Shown: piece after piece, positions 4,372 to 8,265 of the stretch
How the letters are laid out: each line of letters opens with the position of its first letter
Position numbering within the stretch: the stretch's first letter is position 1
Assembly: GCA_913054205.1 (NCBI GenBank)
Contig: CAJXJM010000093.1
Coordinates: 1-8,265, forward strand
DNA length: 8,265 nucleotides
Direction: 5' to 3'
Source of the DNA: an uncultured Rhodospirillaceae bacterium
GTDB taxonomy: Bacteria > Pseudomonadota > Alphaproteobacteria > Rhodospirillales > UBA2165
Translations under genes and position numbers: made by a program
The notes under the pieces: generated by a model
Seen by the model: the letters and a program-made list of their open reading frames with translations, nothing else
What the model was told of the DNA's origin: nothing
The model's database searches: none

Positions 4372-6186
4372 GTGCCTGAACACATTCTTAAAGACATTTT
4401 TGGCTATGACAATTTCCGGCCCGGTCAGGCGGAAGTCGTCGACGCATTATTGGCGGATCAGCATACCTTGACGGTGATGCCGACCGGGTCGGGCAAGTCT
4501 TTGTGTTTCCAAATTCCAGCACTGCTTAAAGGCGGGCTGACAATTGTTGTATCGCCGTTGGTCGCCTTGATGGAGGATCAGGTTGCCGCGCTCAAACTTG
4601 CCGGCGTCGCTGCCGATACGATTAATTCGTCAAGAGATCGTGCCGCCAATGTTGCGGCTTGGAAACGTGCCTCTGACGGACTGACGCGATTGCTCTATTT
4701 GGCGCCGGAAAGACTGATGACAGAGCGCATGTTATCCGCATTATCACAGCTGCCGGTCAATCTGATCGCGATTGACGAGGCCCATTGTTTGTCGCGCTGG
4801 GGTCCGTCGTTTAGACCGGATTATGAAGCCTTGGTGCGTCTTCGGGATTTGTTTCCGGATGTGCCGCTTGTGGCATTAACCGCAACGGCAGATCAATCGA
4901 CACAAAATGACATTGTTGCAAAGCTATTTGGCGGCCAGGGCCAGGTTTTTGTCTCCGGGTTTGATCGTCCCAACATTCGCCTCAGTGTGGCGATGCGCAT
5001 TGATGCCAAACGTCAATTGTTGGAGGTGGTCGAGGCTCACAAACAAGAAAGCGGTATTGTCTATTGCCTGTCCCGCGCTAAAACCGAAAAAACGGCGGCG
5101 TTTCTTGTCAGCAAAGGTATCCGCGCTTTGCCCTACCATGCCGGTATGACGGCAGAAATGCGCAACCAGAATCAGACAGCCTTTATGATGGAGACCAGCG
5201 GTGTCGTTATCGTTGCGACCATCGCGTTTGGCATGGGAATCGATAAACCCGACGTGCGCTTTGTTTGCCACACTGATATGCCGGGCAGTGTCGAAGCGTA
5301 TTATCAAGAAATCGGCCGGGCTGGCCGTGACGGTAAACCTGCGGTCGCTCATATGATTTATGGCTTGGATGATGTGCGTATGCGCCGGCAATTCATTGAC
5401 CAGGACGTCGGTGATGCCGATCACAAGCGACGCGAACACAAACGCTTGGACGCGCTTATTTCTTACTGTGAATCGCCCGAATGCCGCCGCCACGCGTTGC
5501 TTGCCTATTTTGGCGAGCCTCGGGATGATAAAAGCGGCTGCGGCAATTGTGATATATGTCTCAATCCACCCGAAATGATTGACGGCACCGAGTCCGCGCA
5601 AAAACTTTTGTCGGTGATTGTTCGAACCGGCCAGTTGTTTGGGCAGGCCCACCTCATTGATGTCCTGCGCGGCGCAAATACCGAAAAAATCAGATCGAAC
5701 GGGCATGATAGTTTGCCGACCTATGGCATTGGCTCAGAGATCGATAAAAATACATGGCGCTCGATTATCCGCCAATTGGTCGCAGCCGGGTATTTGAAAC
5801 TTGATGTTGAAGGATATGGCGGATTGAGCCTCACCGAAAAAGGCCAGGCCCTCCTGAATGGTGACCAGACGTTCCACTACCGCAAAGACGTGATCAAACC
5901 ATCCGGAAGACAAAAAAAGCGCCGTTCCGAAAAATTTGATCCCGATGATTTAACGCCGGATCAAATCTCTTTGCTCATGTGCCTGAAAGAAAAACGCACA
6001 GAACTCTCACGGGCGCGAAGGGTGCCACCCTATATCATTTTCTCGGATCGCTCACTGGAAGACATGGCGCGCCAACAGCCCCGCGATGAAGCCGCCTTTG
6101 CAGATATCCACGGTGTCGGTGCGGCAAAGCTTAAGAATTTTGCCGGTATTTTTCTGGCTGTTGTCGCCCAAAATCTCGAAGCATAA
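4372..6186 (+). CDS. recQ: ATP-dependent DNA helicase RecQ
   Basis: A 604-residue 3'-5' DNA helicase, close to the 609 residues of E. coli RecQ, acting in recombination and repair of stalled forks. Domains in order: helicase lobe 1 with FRPGQ (15-19), Walker A MPTGSGKS (36-43), DEAH (135-138), aromatic-rich loop SRWGPSFRPDY (141-151) and TAT (170-172); lobe 2 with YHAGM (255-259), ATIAFGMGIDKP (282-293) and motif VI QEIGRAGRDG (312-321); a zinc site of C371, C390, C393 and C396 (CRR then CGNCDIC); the RQC winged helix (about 408-500); and an HRDC domain (about 520-604, including VPPYIIFSD). The aromatic-rich loop has Pro-Ser where E. coli has His-Asp. The start is GTG at 4372: the only in-frame codons upstream before a stop are not starts, and the protein aligns from there with RecQ. 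No clear ribosome-binding site precedes it, so translation may be coupled to the basic-protein gene, whose stop is in the same frame 36 bases upstream. Confidence 0.96.
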   Translation: MPEHILKDIFGYDNFRPGQAEVVDALLADQHTLTVMPTGSGKSLCFQIPALLKGGLTIVVSPLVALMEDQVAALKLAGVAADTINSSRDRAANVAAWKRASDGLTRLLYLAPERLMTERMLSALSQLPVNLIAIDEAHCLSRWGPSFRPDYEALVRLRDLFPDVPLVALTATADQSTQNDIVAKLFGGQGQVFVSGFDRPNIRLSVAMRIDAKRQLLEVVEAHKQESGIVYCLSRAKTEKTAAFLVSKGIRALPYHAGMTAEMRNQNQTAFMMETSGVVIVATIAFGMGIDKPDVRFVCHTDMPGSVEAYYQEIGRAGRDGKPAVAHMIYGLDDVRMRRQFIDQDVGDADHKRREHKRLDALISYCESPECRRHALLAYFGEPRDDKSGCGNCDICLNPPEMIDGTESAQKLLSVIVRTGQLFGQAHLIDVLRGANTEKIRSNGHDSLPTYGIGSEIDKNTWRSIIRQLVAAGYLKLDVEGYGGLSLTEKGQALLNGDQTFHYRKDVIKPSGRQKKRRSEKFDPDDLTPDQISLLMCLKEKRTELSRARRVPPYIIFSDRSLEDMARQQPRDEAAFADIHGVGAAKLKNFAGIFLAVVAQNLEA

Positions 6187-6206
6187 ATTCTTCGCAATAG
6201 CCAAAC

Positions 6207-6680
6207 TTATTTATATTGGACTTTGATGATCTCGTAGGATTTGGAGCCGCCGGGTGTGCTGACTTCGACACTGTCGCCCAAAGATTTGCCAATCAGCGCA
6301 CGCGCAGTCGGTGACGTCATCGAGAGTTTGCCTTTGTCGACATCTGCTTCATGGGTGCCGACAATCTGAAACTTAGATTCTTCATCGGTGTCTTCATCGG
6401 CGAGCTCGACCGTTGCGCCAAAGCGCACGGTATCGCCAGACAGAGATTTTGGATCGATGACCTCAGCGCAGCTAACGAGCGATTCAAGCTGCTTAACCCG
6501 CCCTTCGATGAAACTCTGCTTTTCCCGCGCAGCATGATACTCAGCGTTCTCAGATAGATCGCCGTGTTCGCGCGCCACCTCGATCGCCTTGATGACTTCA
6601 TGGCGCTCGGTAAATTTCAGTCGTCTTAATTCTTCTTCCAGGGCCGACAAACCGCCAGCCGTCATTGGAACCTTTTCCAT
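6207..6680 (-). CDS. greA: Transcription elongation factor GreA
   Basis: A 157-residue factor that enters the RNA polymerase secondary channel and stimulates cleavage of backtracked RNA, rescuing stalled complexes. The length is standard. The N-terminal antiparallel coiled coil (about 1-75) carries the tip sequence EHGDLSENAEYHAAREKQSF; the catalytic acidic residues correspond to D41 and E44. The C-terminal FKBP-like domain (about 80-157) includes GDTVRFGATVEL and SPTARALIGKSLGDSVEV, with the conserved ending YEIIKVQY. I chose the ATG at 6680 (MEKVPMTAGGL), which has AAGG eight bases upstream; an upstream start at 6701 would lie inside the U-rich leader. It follows carB by 83 bases on the same strand and converges with recQ, whose stop is 20 bases away. 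Confidence 0.97.
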   Translation of the reverse strand: MEKVPMTAGGLSALEEELRRLKFTERHEVIKAIEVAREHGDLSENAEYHAAREKQSFIEGRVKQLESLVSCAEVIDPKSLSGDTVRFGATVELADEDTDEESKFQIVGTHEADVDKGKLSMTSPTARALIGKSLGDSVEVSTPGGSKSYEIIKVQYK

Positions 6681-6692
6681 AACTCTTACCTT

Positions 6693-6743
6693 AAAAAACA
6701 AAAAAACCCAGCCCGCGATTTACGACCTTCAAGTCAATCACGG
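6693..6743 (-). promoter_or_regulatory. Hairpin and U-rich stretch between carB and greA
   Basis: On the minus strand CCGTGATT (6743-6736) pairs with AATCGCGG (6720-6713), 8 bp with one wobble. A smaller GACT/GGTC hairpin with a TGAA loop fits inside. After six bases (GCTGGG) come seven T, one G and six T (6706-6693), leading straight into the greA ribosome-binding site AAGG. This resembles an imperfect terminator or attenuator placed so that only part of the carB transcript reads into greA. The six-base gap between stem and T run makes full termination doubtful. Confidence 0.45.
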
Positions 6744-6763
6744 TGCAACGTATATAAAATTAA

Positions 6764-8265
<1,502 letters not shown>

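Noticed and set aside
4924..5706. 260-codon minus-strand frame opposite recQ
   Set aside because: It is antisense to well-conserved RecQ domains and shows no family features; long shadow frames are common opposite such genes.
6177..6194. CGAAG/CTTCG inverted repeat around the recQ stop, as a two-way terminator between recQ and greA
   Set aside because: The stem has only five pairs with an eight-base loop, and no clear T run follows on either strand.

Overview
The window looks like chromosomal DNA of an alphaproteobacterium, probably Rhodospirillales-like. This is inferred from protein character, from the carB-greA order, from the trxB gene flanked by LysR- and Lrp-type regulators, and from a small 'MSKARARERAKAR' protein of a type I associate with this class. 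No rRNA or taxonomic marker gene is present, so the placement is approximate. Most of the content is housekeeping. No CRISPR array, transposase or tRNA was seen.

Layout. Bases 1-325 hold no convincing protein gene. They contain short TGCCA/TGGCA repeats at the left edge and a strong candidate small RNA gene on the minus strand (about 224 down to 93), which ends in a textbook intrinsic terminator with a UUCG loop. On the minus strand, a LysR-type regulator (326-1222) lies downstream of thioredoxin reductase trxB (1351-2322), with a terminator-like hairpin between them. trxB is divergent from an Lrp/AsnC-type regulator (2592-3089, plus strand) across a 269-base control region.

Bases 3090-4143 form a more A/T-rich, less conserved patch. 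It holds a small charged protein of unknown function (3178-3399, plus) and a small predicted outer-membrane lipoprotein (3482-3943, minus). Its non-coding end carries a 25-base near-perfect palindrome and a run of nine C residues.

The right half holds a 63-residue very basic protein (4144-4335), followed 36 bases later in the same reading frame by a full-length RecQ helicase (4372-6186, GTG start). RecQ converges with greA (6207-6680, minus), which lies downstream of the C-terminal half of carB (6764-8265, minus, cut by the window edge). carB and greA probably form one transcription unit, with a hairpin and U-rich stretch between them that may tune read-through.

The genes do not form one obvious pathway. 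They cover redox homeostasis (trxB), regulation (LysR, Lrp), DNA repair (recQ), transcript elongation (greA) and pyrimidine/arginine precursor synthesis (carB). The most interesting unexplained elements are the candidate sRNA with three CUCCC (anti-Shine-Dalgarno-like) segments, the large palindrome upstream of the basic protein, and a RecQ whose aromatic-rich loop departs from the E. coli sequence.
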